A stretch of 64,000 nt of DNA. Origin: Diphasiastrum complanatum. Taxonomy: Eukaryota > Streptophyta > Lycopodiopsida > Lycopodiales > Lycopodiaceae. Below, in pieces: positions 21,381 through 34,401 of this stretch. The stretch lies in contig CM055105.1 in the NCBI GenBank assembly GCA_029204225.1, positions 14,471,221 through 14,535,220 of the forward strand. The letters run 5' to 3'. The notes below the pieces were generated by a model. The model did not search any database, was not told where the DNA came from, and saw only the letters and a program-made list of their open reading frames with translations. Positions within the stretch are counted from its first letter, which is position 1, and every line of letters starts with the position of its first letter. The position numbers were made by a program, and so were the translations under genes.

Positions 21381-22430
21381 ACGCGATCTGCCAACGATCT
21401 TCAAGCCCATGCGTGATGGCTCCCTGGCTGAATTACTCGCGATTTGCTTGTATTGGTCTGTCAGCCTTCAGAGATCATACTGCCTGGTGCTTGCGTCGAA
21501 AGAAAACAAGATTGTGTTGGTGTCAAACAAAAGACACCTGTGTTTCTTGTGTTTGTTGACATCAGCAATCCAACTCTCAAGGCTGTCAATCCGTAGCATC
21601 TAGTTCTTGGCATGTAATCTTCTCTCATTTAAATATATAAACAGCCCTTGAAGTGGGCTATCCTATGGCATTTTTTCATTAAGCCTCTCTTGTTTTCTTT
21701 GTTGAGTTTCGGGTGCTACGTAGCTTAACTAGCATTAATGTTTTGGTAACCAAACCCAACAAAGGTTATGGGCCCACGCATGCACTAATCTACACTAGTC
21801 AGTCATCAATGAGAAGTGACCGGTACCACCGGTATTGTATGAGGAATGTTTCTTGGGGAGTCTACAGTTTGATAAATAAATCAACCTTAGAAATGGCTGT
21901 GTAATTTCTGTTTTCCATAATATTAGTGAATTTTCGGTGGATTGCCAATGTAACTAGAGTTTTATTTCAATATAATATGATGTTTCAAACTTTTTCAGGT
22001 TTTTGTCTTTCACCCAGCCCATGTGGAAATCAGAGACTGGCCAATATTATCTATACACAATATTGCAAATATAAAAGTTGATGAGTCAATTGCACAACAT
22101 GGTTTCTCCATAGTTTGAAGATTAGTCCAAAATAGAGATTCACATAATTGTGAACTAATTTCTAGGACTGAAAAAGATTTATCCAAGCATATGACAACTT
22201 TCATTGAGGATGAGAGTCCAAGCATCTACCAGATTGCCTTGAGAATTCTGAGTTCGTAGAACCCAAGCATACCATCATGGTTGAGGGACCTAGTCGTCGA
22301 GAATTCAAATGAAATAATATTCCTTTCAGAATGAGTGTGTACTCCACAAAAATAGAATATGTGCTACCAACATAGAAGATTTTAGCTTCCAAGTATTATA
22401 TGATTGTCATGATAGTGGGACACCTACAAA
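21381..22430. other. No gene seen
   Basis: Possible short internal region of the 201-bp-LTR element followed by unassigned sequence. No retroelement domain is recognised until the integrase fragment. Confidence 0.4.
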
Positions 22431-22439
22431 TTTGAAAAA

Positions 22440-23085
22440 TTATGAGCTTTTTCGGAGGCAAACGTTTCCTAGTATGAAAAAGGACATCCAACAATATGTG
22501 ATTAGTTTCCAAAAGTGTCCAATAAACAAAGCAGAGAGTCTATAGATAGGTGGATTGTTACAATCTTTTTGAAATATAAACTGGCAAATGGGAAAGTATA
22601 TCCATGGATTTTATAGTATGCCTACCTAGGACCTAGAAAGGTGATGATGACATATGAGTCATAGTTGATCATTTGACAAATAATGGCTCACTTTGTTTTG
22701 ACCAAAACAATCATTATAGCACTAGAATTAGCAAGGTTGTTCATAGACATGCTATTTTTATTATGTTACAATCATCTTTTTGGCACAATCAATGACCGAG
22801 ATAATAAGTTCGATGGGGATTTTTGGAGAGCACTATTCCATCACCTCCATACCAAATTGAATATGAGTACAACAGACCATCCACAATATCTACAACTAGA
22901 CTTTCAAACAAAAAGGGGAAAAGCAAACGATAGAGGATATGCTTAGAGCATACATCAGCAAAAAGCAAATTAATTGGGAAGAATAGTCTTCGATAGTAGA
23001 GTTTTCTTATAATAATGCCAGACATTCAGCTACAGAATACAGACTGTTTATGTTGATGTATGGTTTTCAGCCATGCTCACCCAGA
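22440..23085 (+). pseudogene. Ty3/gypsy integrase fragment
   Basis: Multiply frameshifted. It reads SMKKDIQQYVISFQKCPINK (zinc-finger side), then MAHFVLTKTII and NDRDNKFDGDFWRALFHHL (catalytic core, the second Asp being in DRDNKF). Next comes a TTDHPQ block, then SYNNARHSAT and a MLMYGFQPCSP C-terminal block. The catalytic Glu region (DGQTER in relatives) is garbled. It is a different gypsy lineage from the 44-62 kb element. Confidence 0.9.
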
Positions 23086-23089
23086 GACC

Positions 23090-24474
23090 AAGGGTTCAAG
23101 CATATACTGAGCAAGGCAGATTGCCCGCAAGGCTTTAATCTGGTCTTCTGTCCACCTTGGATCAGTAACAATTTGATATACTAACCGCGCTTTATCGGTG
23201 TAGTGTATTATAAAAATTCAATAATAACCTATGTGGCCCAGAAAGATGTAACTTTCTTTCATTGTGCTGGGTAGGGGCATTTCAAGAATGCCGGGTAGGG
23301 TCATTTCAAGAATGACTCTGATCTTTTTGAGATCAGTGGCGATACCATTTCAAGAAATAATATGGCCCAGTACCACACAATGGGTAATCCAGATCTCGGG
23401 ATTCAATGAAATTCCAAAGCTTCGACTGCGAATGAACATTTGTTCAAGGGCATCGAGATGCTTATCTTGAGAGGAATGCACACCAAGACCATCGAGATAA
23501 ATCTCTAGATTTTTGTGCAAGAGATCCTTGAAAGCTCGTTGCATCACCCTTTGAAATGTGGATGGGGCACTGCATAGATCGAATGGCATAATTTTATACG
23601 CAAACGTACCAAACTTTGTAACAAAAGCTGTTTTGAAACGATCTTCAGGAGCAATTTGGTCTAAGAAATATCCATTAAAACCATCGAAGAAGCTAAAAGC
23701 TTCTGCTCCGGCCATATCTTCGAGGATTTGTGTAGTCAGAGGTAGGGAAAAATGGTCCTTCTCTGCTTGATCATTAAGTTTCTTTAAATCCATGCAGATA
23801 CGGAGTTTACCATCCTTCTTTGGTACCACCACAATTGGTGATACCCAATTGGTATGCTCAATTTCATAAATGAAACCAACATTGAGAAGCTTCTAAATAT
23901 CTTCTTGTATCTTCTCGCGATATGTGGGATTGGTGCGATAAGGTTTGGCTCGGATAGGTATGGCACAATTCTGCAATGGGATAGTATGGACGACGACATC
24001 AGGAGGAACCCCTTTCATCTCTTTATAATTCCACACAAACACATCTTTGTATTTGCGCAATAATTGTTCCAAGTCCTATAATTGGGCTGGATTCAGGTGG
24101 GCTCCTACATGTACGATACGGTCGATGTCTTCATCATCATCCTTTAGGTTAAGAGATATGGTCTATGCAGGTCCTTCAAAAGAAGTTGATGGTGGTTGAG
24201 GCTCCCGTTTTGGTTTTACCTTACTGATGATGACATCATCAATGGTGTAATCCTTAAAATGCTGGGGAACATCATAAAGTGGATCATCAACTACCTCGTG
24301 TGGGATCTTAGGAATATTCTCTACAGATATATTTGTAGATGATGAAGCCTGACTAGGATTTTTCTGATTATGAATCAAAGGTTTGATTGGCTGTTCCAGC
24401 TTTTCACACATTTGGAATTGGTAGTTCTCACTATTGTGAATGTATTGACATAAATATATGAATCTATGTATCAC
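23090..24474 (-). pseudogene. Ty3/gypsy reverse transcriptase, catalytic box mutated
   Basis: The frame reads VFVWNYKEMKGVPPDVVVHT, then a TAG in EDIxKLL, and WVSPIVVVPKKDGKLRICMD. Next come SFFDGFNGYFLDQIAPEDRF, APSTFQRVMQRAF and EIYLDGLGVHSS. The invariant second Asp of YxDD is Gly here (GAT to GGT), so the enzyme would be inactive even without the stops. Frameshifts follow, and relics of the RNase H start run to about 23095. The upstream part (24163-24474) is the protease-RT spacer. The orientation matches the gag-like region at 25600-26940, with about 1.1 kb of unassigned sequence between. Confidence 0.93.
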
Positions 24475-25599
24475 ATATTTTATTCCTATTCCTAATGATA
24501 CAAGAGTGATCTTTAAGGCAATATCTTGAATTCGATTATGTCTGTCGGCTACTGCCTTGCTAGATCAGATCTACAATCTTCTAGAGTGTAGACAGACACT
24601 ACTGACCTATGTTTTAATTTGTTTAAGCATTGGACAAAGATGAACCAGTGTGCGGAATAAAGATGTTGAAAGTAAAACTACTTCTTCTATAGTGGCTAGG
24701 CCTAAGAAGGGATTCATGCATAATATAGTGGTAGACCGGTCATCCACCTTCTAAGCTCTACAAAAAGCTTTCAACTATGAAACATAAACAAGAAGGAAGG
24801 GAGCACCAAGGCCTTCCCGACTGGTGCTCGGAACGAAAATAAAATCTAACTTGACTAAGGCTTACCCAACTAGCCAAGATGACTAAACTAAATCCTATTT
24901 TAACACCCAAAAGGGAATGGAAATGATATTGCGGCTAATTAAGCAAATAACAAATAAAATATGCCACAATTAAAACCGATGAAAAGGAGACAAGAGGAGG
25001 CCCGAGCACCTTCCCTCAAGCTATGCACCTTCCCAAAGGGAACACAAATGATGATAGAATGATAATTCTCCAAAATAGAGAACAAGATAGCTTAATCTCA
25101 AAAGTGGTATTTACAAGGGAAATGCCTCTCTTCTTATAGCAAGAAGGGCCTTCCATAAGCATCCACTAGCTTATAGGATTAGTATCTAAACTAGCCATTC
25201 TAAGACTTCTAAACTTCTAACTTAGAACTTTAGAACTTTAGAACTTTAGGATTTCTCATTCTAGACTTAAGATAGCTTAAGATAACTTAGAATCTTTCTA
25301 AGCTTAAGTTTTCTTAAGTCTAAGTTCTAAGTCTAAGTTTAAGTTATTTTATTTGTTTCAGCTCCTACCCACGGACTTACAAAACACATGCCATAGTAGA
25401 AGTTTGTTGGCAAATACTCATACATGGGCTTACAATACACATGCCACGGAGTTTTATTTCTTTTTTTTAAAAATATTTTTCACTATGTTTGCACAGTTGC
25501 TAGAATTAGCCCCCTCATTAGATTGGTGGTCCCACAGTAAGAGCTGCCCGATAATACAGCCGCACTACGTTGATGTGGTCATCTTGCATTTGGAGGGGT
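24475..25599. other. Unassigned sequence between gypsy RT and gag-like region
   Basis: No protein similarity seen. 25190-25350 is a low-complexity stretch of TAGAACTTTAGAACTTTAG and CTTAAGTCTAAGTTCTAAG words able to fold on themselves. 25365-25450 has a diverged direct repeat (ACTTACAAAACACATGCCA / GCTTACAATACACATGCCA). It could be a nested insertion that split the minus-strand gypsy element. Confidence 0.45.
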
Positions 25600-26940
25600 T
25601 TATTGATATCAATGGCTATTGGTGGGAGCTCTCGATCCCAATAACATTTTGAGCTCTGCCAAAAATGCCATTAGGCTGCAATTATCCACAAAATACTGTA
25701 CGTCACGATCAGGGTTGCCATGGTGCTTTTGGTAAAAGGCACAACAGTTGGTAATCATGTCATCCACTAGGTTGCTGGTATCCACTCCTGTGAATTTGGG
25801 CCAAAAGATTTTGTTCATTGTCTTGGTGAGGGAAAACAGTCCTCAGTGCTACCGGGCATGTAGGCGAGTGCTTCAAGATACCATGCCATGGAGGTTTTGC
25901 TTTGTAGGAAGAGCTGATGGCGCCAGAGTGGTTGTGGATCCAAGAGCTTGATTGCTTCCTTATGGTTTTTGCAATGGTCTAGGTTTGGCAGTACATAGCC
26001 GCCTCAATCCTTTGTAGTTTGATATTTCTTTGCAAACTCATGTGATGAAAGCAAATCCTTGTTAGGTTCAATAGGCATGATTTTGTGTCATTTGTTGGTG
26101 CTTTAGCTGCCAAGGCATGTTCTATTTCTGGGTCAGGTTGAGGGGAGAGAAGTGGTGAAGGGTTAGAATCAGTAATGCATTGAGATTCTGGAGAAAATTG
26201 GCATTGGATGAAGGGAAAGTTAGTGGTGTCGATGAGGTTAGAAGTGGAAGAGTGGAAGAGATGGTGTTGGGAGCCAGCCGTACCAACAGAGCTCTGAGGA
26301 TTGGTTGGTCATTGAGCTACTTGCACTTGAGGTTGTCCTTGAAACAACGAGCCTTGATTTGTTGGTGGCAGCTGTTGAAATCCTGTCCCATCACCACCAT
26401 ATGATCCATCATAGTGAGGCCCTAACTGGGCGTGCTCTATATGGTAGAAGGTGTGGATTGAACAACTGCCTTTATCCTTTCCTCCAAGGTGGCGATATGT
26501 TGGTTGAGGGCCTCGACAGAAGTAGTATAGGATTGCTGCATCTTGGTATGCTATTCTGTCGTGGCCTTCAACTTTTGTGCCAATTTTTAATATGCCACCA
26601 CTGGAATCTGAATTCCCTCAAAAATAGCTGATGGTGCGAAAATGTTGAAATCTACCAAGTTTCAGTTGTTCCTTCATAGCGAAACGTGTTGCTTTTGCAT
26701 CTGCTAAGACCTCGTCCCATTCTGCTGTAAGATTTGTTATGGCAGTTTGGTGGTTGGAGATCTTCAGCTAGAGTTGGCTTTGAAGGTGGCTGAGCAATTG
26801 TTGTTGCTGTTCATTATAGGCGGTGAGATTCTGGATTTGCTGCTACTGTTGCTTGCATTCTGCCTCCAACTTTGTCTTTTCTTTCTGAAGATCTTCCAAG
26901 GCTCCATCGTTGAACCGTCACATGGTGTATTGACCTCCTA
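25600..26940 (-). pseudogene. Gag-like coiled-coil protein, heavily degraded (gypsy)
   Basis: The minus-strand frame reads RFNDGALEDLQKEKTKLEAE, QQIQNLTAYNEQQQQLLSHL and TAITNLTAEWDEVLADAKA. Several shifts later come QHIATLEERIKAVVQS, WPKFTGVDTSNLVDDMIT and DRDVQYFVDNCSLMAFLAEL. The heptad-rich Gln/Leu N-terminus followed by a compact C-terminal block suggests a Gag with a coiled coil. Internal stops include TAG after ECKQQ, TAG after LQSQL, and TGA before RFND. No zinc knuckle is visible. The family assignment is inferred mainly from its position upstream of the RT on the same strand. Confidence 0.5.
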
Positions 26941-27660
26941 AGGTGCCAAAAAGGTTGAATTGGAGCTCTAAACTAGAGCTCAACTAGAGCACATTCACCA
27001 ACCAAACCGCTTTTTGGGCTATTAGGGGTAATTGCTCCCTAGGGCCAATGTCAAGGATGTTAGATTTCTTATGCTCAGCCTTAAACAAATCGTTCAAGTA
27101 ATGAGCATCCTGAAAAACCGAAGGCCGACAACATATTTTTTAGGACTTCACATTTTTCCCTTTGAGATTTTTAATACCTTAGAAATTATTTTTAAGACAC
27201 CTTCGTCTTTTTCGCTCCTTAGCGAAAAATGCGACACTCTGACCAAGTGGCCAGAATACCTTAGAAATCATTTTTTAGGCACCTTTGTCTTTTTTGCATT
27301 TTTGCTGACCAACTTCGCCAATGGATGAGTAACCCTAAAACAGCTGGACAACAAATATCCCAAAGGCGGTTGACGGTTACCAACTTTTGTACATATGCAA
27401 AGACTAGCACAAATAGCCTTAAAAGCTTATAAGATATTTCCTCTCTTGTATATCTCTATATTAGCTAAAACAAGCTATGTAAGTGTTAATTTTTGGAATT
27501 TCTCTTTCAATTAGAGTTATCTGTAGCCAGCGTTATCACGCTCAACAAGCTGAAGTTATTACTTCAAGCCATTGTTCTCACTGTTGATATTTATCAGAGT
27601 GAAATTTTGTCAATATATTATTAAAATTTTGTTATATAAATATGATTGGTTTAAATTATA
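26941..27660. other. No gene seen
   Basis: Might be the 5' leader/LTR of the minus-strand gypsy element. An ACCTTCGTCTTTTTCGC / ACCTTTGTCTTTTTTGC block and an ATACCTTAGAAAT block each occur twice at about 27175-27290. Confidence 0.4.
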
Positions 27661-27964
27661 TGACTCTCTCTCATGTAGGGAAAGCTGGGCATGTTTTGCC
27701 ATATTGTGAATATTGAAATTTTGGTGTTTTGGACTCATTCTCTCTCTACCCGAGTTTTCTATGTATGATTTTCTCTCTCTACACCAGAGCAGCCTCTTTT
27801 TCCTACACTGAACACTTAGAATTATTTCTGACATTCATTTCTCATAGTGAAGAGTTAGATTTTTTCATCAGATGTATGCGATTGTGCACTTGCCTTAGAT
27901 TTTTCAAGCATACTGTTCTTTGATCAATCTTGTGCAATCACAACACCTCAGTAAGGTCCTGTAG
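27661..27964 (+). repeat. Distal part of the copia LTR (second locus)
   Basis: Matches 9528-9832 base for base apart from scattered substitutions. It breaks off at CCTGTAG, 36 bp short of the LTR end, and continues directly into gag. Confidence 0.92.
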
Positions 27965-27965
27965 C

Positions 27966-28686
27966 ACCTTCCAATTATGCAATGTGGAAGATCAGAATGG
28001 AATCATTGTTGATTCTACAGGATGTAATAGATATTGTGAGTGGAGCTGAAGAAGAACCTGCTGCACCTAATGAAGCTGCAACATTCCACAAAAGAGCAAG
28101 AATTGCCCTCCATTTTATAAAAATGAATGTTACCAATGAAGTGTTAAGAGAGATCAGTACATGCACCACTGCCAAAGAAGCTTGGGATACTCTAAATACA
28201 ATCTATGAAATCAAAAATACTTCTAGATTGCTTACAATTAGAAACCAAATATTTCTAAGTTATCAAAGAGTAGATGAGAGTGCTTCATCATATGTCATGA
28301 GAGTTAAGGATCTTCATCAAGAGTTAGCTGGTATTAGTGCTGCTCTTAAGAACACTGAACTTGTTCGAGTAGTCCTAAATGGACTTAGAGATGAGTATGA
28401 CAATATTGTGCAGACTTATGCTGTCAGAGAGTATCTTCCATCCTTGGAGACACTGCAAGGTGTTCTCATTGCTGAAGAAAGCAGGCAAGAGGACAAGATG
28501 TTGAGGATCAACAGACTTTCATTGAAAGATGGTGGAGATGACAAAGCACTCCTCATCAGAGACAAGTCAAGAGTCAAGGAAAAAGGACAACAACACTTCA
28601 AGAAGGACAAAGCCAAAGAAGGTGGTGAGTATCAGTCCTCACAAATCCTACACCATCTCTATCTCCAAGGTCAAACAAGTGTTTAG
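27966..28686 (+). pseudogene. Copia gag fragment fused to the LTR
   Basis: Gag of the same family as 10643-11488, entering at NYAxWKIRMESLL and missing the first 15 or so codons, with KSRVKEKGQQHFKKDK near the end. It leaves the family sequence just before the zinc knuckle, in the SSQ codons, then runs into unrelated sequence. The fusion means the LTR 3' end, primer site, leader and start codon were deleted together. Confidence 0.92.
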
Positions 28687-28770
28687 CGCCATCTCTATCT
28701 CTAGTGTCATTAGCGCCATTTCCAGATTTGTTATTGTCATTGTGTTGTTTGTTCCTATACTACTGTACTG

Positions 28771-31090
28771 ATGACAAAGCTTTATCATCTTCATGTGGAT
28801 CTGACACCAGAATATGCTCCGCTCATGACAAGAAATTCAAAGCAACCCAAATTGTCAACTTTTGATATGATCCGATACAGGGAGAAAAAGCTAAAGCATG
28901 TAGATTTATGGTCATCAGGAACATTGTATCTTATTGATCCATGTTCATTGCAACATCTGGATTTTCATTCGGTGAGTCAATTACTAATCTATACGTGTCA
29001 TGACAAAAATGGCCATTTGGGTTATTGTGAGAATTTGATGCTCTATGGGAATGCACATTCAATGCAAAGAATACACTATTTGGAAGAGAAATCAAGGAGA
29101 AAATCAAAGGAGTGCGAAGAAAAGTCTACAAAATTGAAAACTTGTTTGAAAAAAAATGAGATGTTCAAGAAGGAGATCCAAATGTTAAAATCTTCTTTGC
29201 ATCATTTTACAACTTGTAATGATGAGATAAAAACTGCCAATCCATGCGTATCTCATATTTGTCTCTTGTTAAAGATATGGATGTGCTCAACAGAAAGGTC
29301 CGAAGCACCAAGAGGAAAAGACTAGTAACCAAGGATATATTGATCTATCGTCCAGAGGAGGTTATAGAAAAAGACGAATTTGTGCATTCAAGTAAGTTAC
29401 ATCTTATTTGGTATCGAATATTGCTTGAACTTTTTGATTCATTCATAGTCACTAGTTTTGTTATTTATTCATTTCAACTTTCTGTTGATTTGCTTATTAT
29501 ATTGCTGTGGATACTATGAGTGTCCTAATTGGTTGCTGAAGACCATTTGGCCGATGAGATTTTCATTGGAAACTCACTAGGTTCTATCTTGACTTTTAAA
29601 TCTATGAAATCAATGTTAAACAATTACAAAATCAAAAAGATAAAGGCTTCAGTTATTGATAGCATTATGAACGAAGTTGGAAAAATATTAGACACTCTAT
29701 TGGTTCAGGGGGCATGTGATTTTTCTAGCATCAGTAGAGAAGCATATGCAACAATGTTTAAGATGATACGAGAGGCATTTGCATAGGTAAGTATTGAAAA
29801 GATTCCAATCCCATGACCATTTCATCTTTAAAAAAAGAGAGACATGTTAAACCAAGGTATGTAGACAATAGTTGGTAATCTATCTCATATCAATGAAGTG
29901 TATTGCTCAAAAGGAGAATGTCTAGCATATAACAATTCCAACAATTTATTTATTGATATTAATCAGCTACTAACATTCATCATAAATTATTATGGTATTA
30001 CAAATGAGAATGTCAATAACAAGTTGATAGTTGTTCTCAAGTTAGATGAGTCTAAAATTATAAAAGGACAAAAAATGGAGAGAGTCAGTCTTACGATCAT
30101 GAATGGAGCACTTTCAAATTCAGAACACTTAGAAGGCCTCAACTTTAGTGTTCAATCAGAAAATGATATCTGGTGGCTGGCAACATTTCCTTCGCATAAT
30201 CAATAGGGATAATAATTTTAATATGGATTTCATTTGGGAAATCTTCTCTATGTTAATATTATGAGGCTAAATCACGTTTTTGTTTTCTCTTATAGGTGAT
30301 GAAAGAAGACCATGACATTCTCTCATGGATATTTTTTACAATGTCACATCCTGCCACCATAAAAAATCACATGGAGGGAGTTTTACTCAATATTCCTGGA
30401 CAAGTTGTAAGGTAAAACAGGAAATATTCCATGCAAATTGAGCATTGGAGGATCCAAAGCTTGAATATTTTTATCGAAATATTCTAGCAAACAATCCAAG
30501 ATTCAATACTCAATTTGGAAAGAGATTTTAGCTGCAACTCAAGATTTTAAAGAAGATGGTTCACCCGTATACACAAAGTAGAAGTTTGGAAAAAATTAGA
30601 CAACATGGTAAAATAGTTGAGAAAAGATAAATTTTCAAATACTGATGTGCAAATGATACAAAAAACAACGAGTGAATTTGTGGATGCAGTTCGAATTGCA
30701 TGGTGTGTAGATCATATAACACATTATATGGTAAGATTTCGATGTTACACTACTATAGCAAATATGTGCAATTACTTTACATACTTTTGGTACTGATTTA
30801 GATTATATTTTTATGAGATGCAACACATATTACGGCATCATGCAACATTCTTTGCAAGAAATAGCGGAAATCTTAGCATATGGTCATTGCAAGGAATGGA
30901 AAAAGGTCATTGGCAAGCAAGAGCGGCATTTCATAAAAGTCCACAACATGGTGGGAATAGCACAAAGAACAAGTATATACTGCAACTTTTCCAATGGTTG
31001 TACAGAAGAATCCAAATTCGTCATAATACAAAATCGACGAATAATAAAAAATTTCAAAAAGCATGCAAATTTATACTAGCCAATAGGCAA
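28771..31090 (+). pseudogene. Unidentified DDE-like (transposase-like) gene, copy 2, multi-exon
   Basis: Blocks in order: a 60-residue N-terminal part (MTKLYHLHVDLTPEYAPLM) and a Lys/Glu-rich coiled coil (EEKSRRKSKECEEKSTKL). Then come LADEIFIGNSLGSILTFKSM, KILDTLLVQGACDFSS, VVLKLDESKIIKGQKMERV, NDIWWLATF, HDILSWIFFTM and IKNHMEGVLLNIPG. After a deletion the frame resumes at SIGGSKA and WKEILAATQDF, ends at HYM with GTAAG, and restarts as FFARNSGNLSIWSLQGMEKG then QLFQWLYRR. Splice-like junctions occur at about 29391, 29786 (exon end TAG before GTAAGT, expected CAG), 30415 and 30729. Acidic residues in KLDESK, in AGDLK (copy 1) and in QGMEKG are candidate catalytic residues. No named family is recognised, and the many stops make this copy inactive. 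Confidence 0.65.
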
Positions 31091-31153
31091 TAGACACAAA
31101 ATGAAATTTTGTATATTAAATGAAAAATTTAACAAAGTACAATTGAGCAAAAT

Positions 31154-32653
31154 CTACTCTGCTTCTGGTACTTTTTCTAATGAAAGTTGCAACTTAAAAT
31201 CATGCAACAATTTCCTTCTTTCATATGGATCCAAGAGCTCATAGTTTTCATGCTTACTCAGATCAACGCAGACAACATACAATGCAAAATGAGATGATTT
31301 GAGCATGGAATTCACTAGTCCATATCCTAAAATTTTAAGTGCAATAGTTTTCTTTACAAAAATTATTCTATGCACCTTATTAAAATTATGTCCTCCAACA
31401 AAATGAGAAAGTGCCTTGATTGCCATAATCATTGTCTCACCATATTGATGAAACTTTGAATGGGCAACACTTATGTCATTATTTTTTAAGAACTTCAGAT
31501 AATGCCCAGTGCATGATCTCTTGAAAAATCTCCATGAGAAGATCTCTGCCCTCCTCGACGAATTGCAAAATCATCAAGGAAAATTGTTTCCTGGAATGAA
31601 CAAATCCAAAGTAAGCTCCAGTATATAATCTGACATAACAAATCTACTAGCACATAATAAGATACAAAACTTATGCATTCAACTTTGTCTTCTTTGATTA
31701 CTGTCTCTCCATCAATATTATGCCCACCTTTTGATGTCAATATAGTTGGTGAATAGACAGTTGGTTTTGAAAAACCAAGCTGACTTTGAATTATGAGAAA
31801 CTCCCCTTCGGAAGGTAGATCATCTTCCTTATTGCGCATTTCCTCCACAACCATTTTTAAGCAATATTTCCGTGAATAAAGCTCATTATTATGTACATCG
31901 TCAACACCAGGGAGAAGATCATCAACATCAAAATCAATTATATCTGAAAATTCATCAAGCTCTTTGCTCAAAATGCAAAGAGTCTCAGCTTCAGTGAAAT
32001 AAAAAAGTTTCGATATATCTGATATTGTCACATAAGAATTATTATCTATATTGTAAGTAGGCAATGTGATAAGAGATTTATCAGAAGGAGAAAGGGTGTT
32101 GGCAGTGCCCTATTTTGTGCAGGATCAAAATCTGTACAATCATCTAAACTAACGCTCGTATCAATATAAAAAGTTTCTATATCTACAATCTTTGACTTTT
32201 CAGACTTTGTACCACTGGAAGAAACAACTTCAAAAGTGGAAGGGCCAGCTTCTGAGTCGTTAGAAATATTTAACAAAAGAAAAAAAACAAATGCAGATTG
32301 AAACTCAACAAATCTACATCTTTTATTGTGAATTGGACAATCATCTGCAGACTTGACTCATCAGTATGTAACTTGGTGAACATATTTTCAAGCTTAGCTT
32401 TATAGGTATGCTTGTCGAGTTCCACCAGGTCCTGATAATGAATCATGTCCTTGTTCTGAGATCTGAATAAGGGAGTACTGAGTAGAGACTTAAATCTGAG
32501 ATAAATCTCAGAAAATGCTTCCACAACAGGACCCTCAGTAATAGAAGAAAAAATAAAAAGAAAAGGAAAAAAAAGAGACTTGAAATACTCTAGATTATCA
32601 CTAATACCAAATTCATGAAAAAAAGAAAGTATACGAGAATCAAAATTAGACAT
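31154..32653 (-). pseudogene. Unrecognised minus-strand ORF chain convergent with the DDE-like gene
   Basis: From 32653: MSNFDSRILSFFHEFGISDN, GPVVEAFSEIYLRFKSLLS, and ENMFTKLHTDESSLQMIVQF. After an apparent intron come DSEAGPSTFEVVSSSGTKSE and an acidic stretch. After a frameshift near 32095 it continues as SYVTISDISKLFYFTEAETL, DFDVDDLLPGVDD and GEFLIIQSQLGFSKPTVYSP. An acceptor-like TTCCAG at about 31598 then leads to DDFAIRRGGQRSSHGDFSRD. The last part is 31154-31432 (LLDPYERRKLLHDFKLQL). No domain recognised. It ends only about 60 bp from the DDE-like gene on the opposite strand, suggesting the two may belong to one element. Confidence 0.5.
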
Positions 32654-32704
32654 TTTAAATCCTAAATACCGAAGCAAGATGCCGAGTATCGCTCTCAGGC
32701 GCAA

Positions 32705-33239
32705 AATGCAAGAGTTACGAATAGAGCCACAACTGATCTGGAGCTAAGCTATGAAAGCATCACATAAGCAAGACTTAACTCTAAAAGCAGGAAAGAGAGA
32801 GATTAAGGAGGCTAAAGAGGGAGATCCATATCATCAGCTGAATAACAAATGACACAGTTTCCCTACCTATAGCCAAGAGGAAGCCCTAAAATGAAGCTTT
32901 CGGTGGCTAGGGCCCAACTGGGAGGGATAATAGTGCGCCCTCCAAGAAGGCCCCCACTCTCCAGTAATATGTCCAAATGGCCTAATAATGAATAATAAGG
33001 CCAAAGGCCAACCATATAGTCTAAGTCTCACTAATGAATAAAAAAGGGCCCAAGGCCTGCTTATGCATAAAGTAAAGTAGATGTAAATGGACGCGACGAA
33101 TGTAATGAGCCAGGTCCATAACTCTTCCCGACACAAAAAAAAAGACCCAACAACCGAAAAGAAACTGGATCAAACAACAGCAAGCCCTGGTGCATCAACA
33201 ACTAGAGCAACTAGGATTGATGTTGTCGCTGTATGTGTG
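32705..33239. other. No gene seen
   Basis: Mixed-composition sequence with CCTAATAATGAATAATAAGG and CTAATGAATAAAAAAGGGCC words near 32975-33050. Nothing recognised. Confidence 0.4.
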
Positions 33240-33902
<663 letters not shown>

Positions 33903-33905
<3 letters not shown>

Positions 33906-34345
33906 TGAAGCTTGCAATAATGGTTCAATTGTGTAATAGACTGTTATTTTTGAATTGCTTGTGTATGTGACAAAGATATTCAAAGAAAAAGAGAGCAAGG
34001 TTGAAAGAGCGAACAAACCTGCGTTCAAGCTTCGAGCTTACCGGTGAGTTCGTGTTCTTTCAATTTTTTATTATTTGAATACTTATCCTAACATAGTAAA
34101 TAAGTCAAATGTAATTTATCACTCTCATTTTCTTCAAAGCAATGTCGTATTTTATCACATAGACTAGAAATTAATTAATATGAAAGAGTGAAATGCAGTA
34201 ATTAAAATTCTTAATCCTAGGAAGGTGTGTAGTTTTCTCCCGTTAAAGGCAAGGTTCTAATCTTTCCTTGAATGGTAAAACCTACATGCCGCAGGGAGGG
34301 AATATGAGGCGACATTTTAAAATAGGACATAACCGCAAGGTTCAG
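33903..34345. repeat. Arm of a long inverted repeat (partner 51430-51900)
   Basis: Shared blocks, read as reverse complement at the partner: AATTGCTTGTGxATGTGACA, ATTTGAATACxTxxxCTAACATAGTAA, CCTAGGAAGGTGTGTAG, and GCAGGGAGGGAATATG. Divergence is moderate. Non-coding, and located beside the (GA)n array at both loci, so the whole unit was copied together. Confidence 0.85.
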
Positions 34346-34401
34346 GTATTGTAATGATCACATTCAACTCTAGCTATAAAAGTATACATTAAAGTATTGC
34401 A

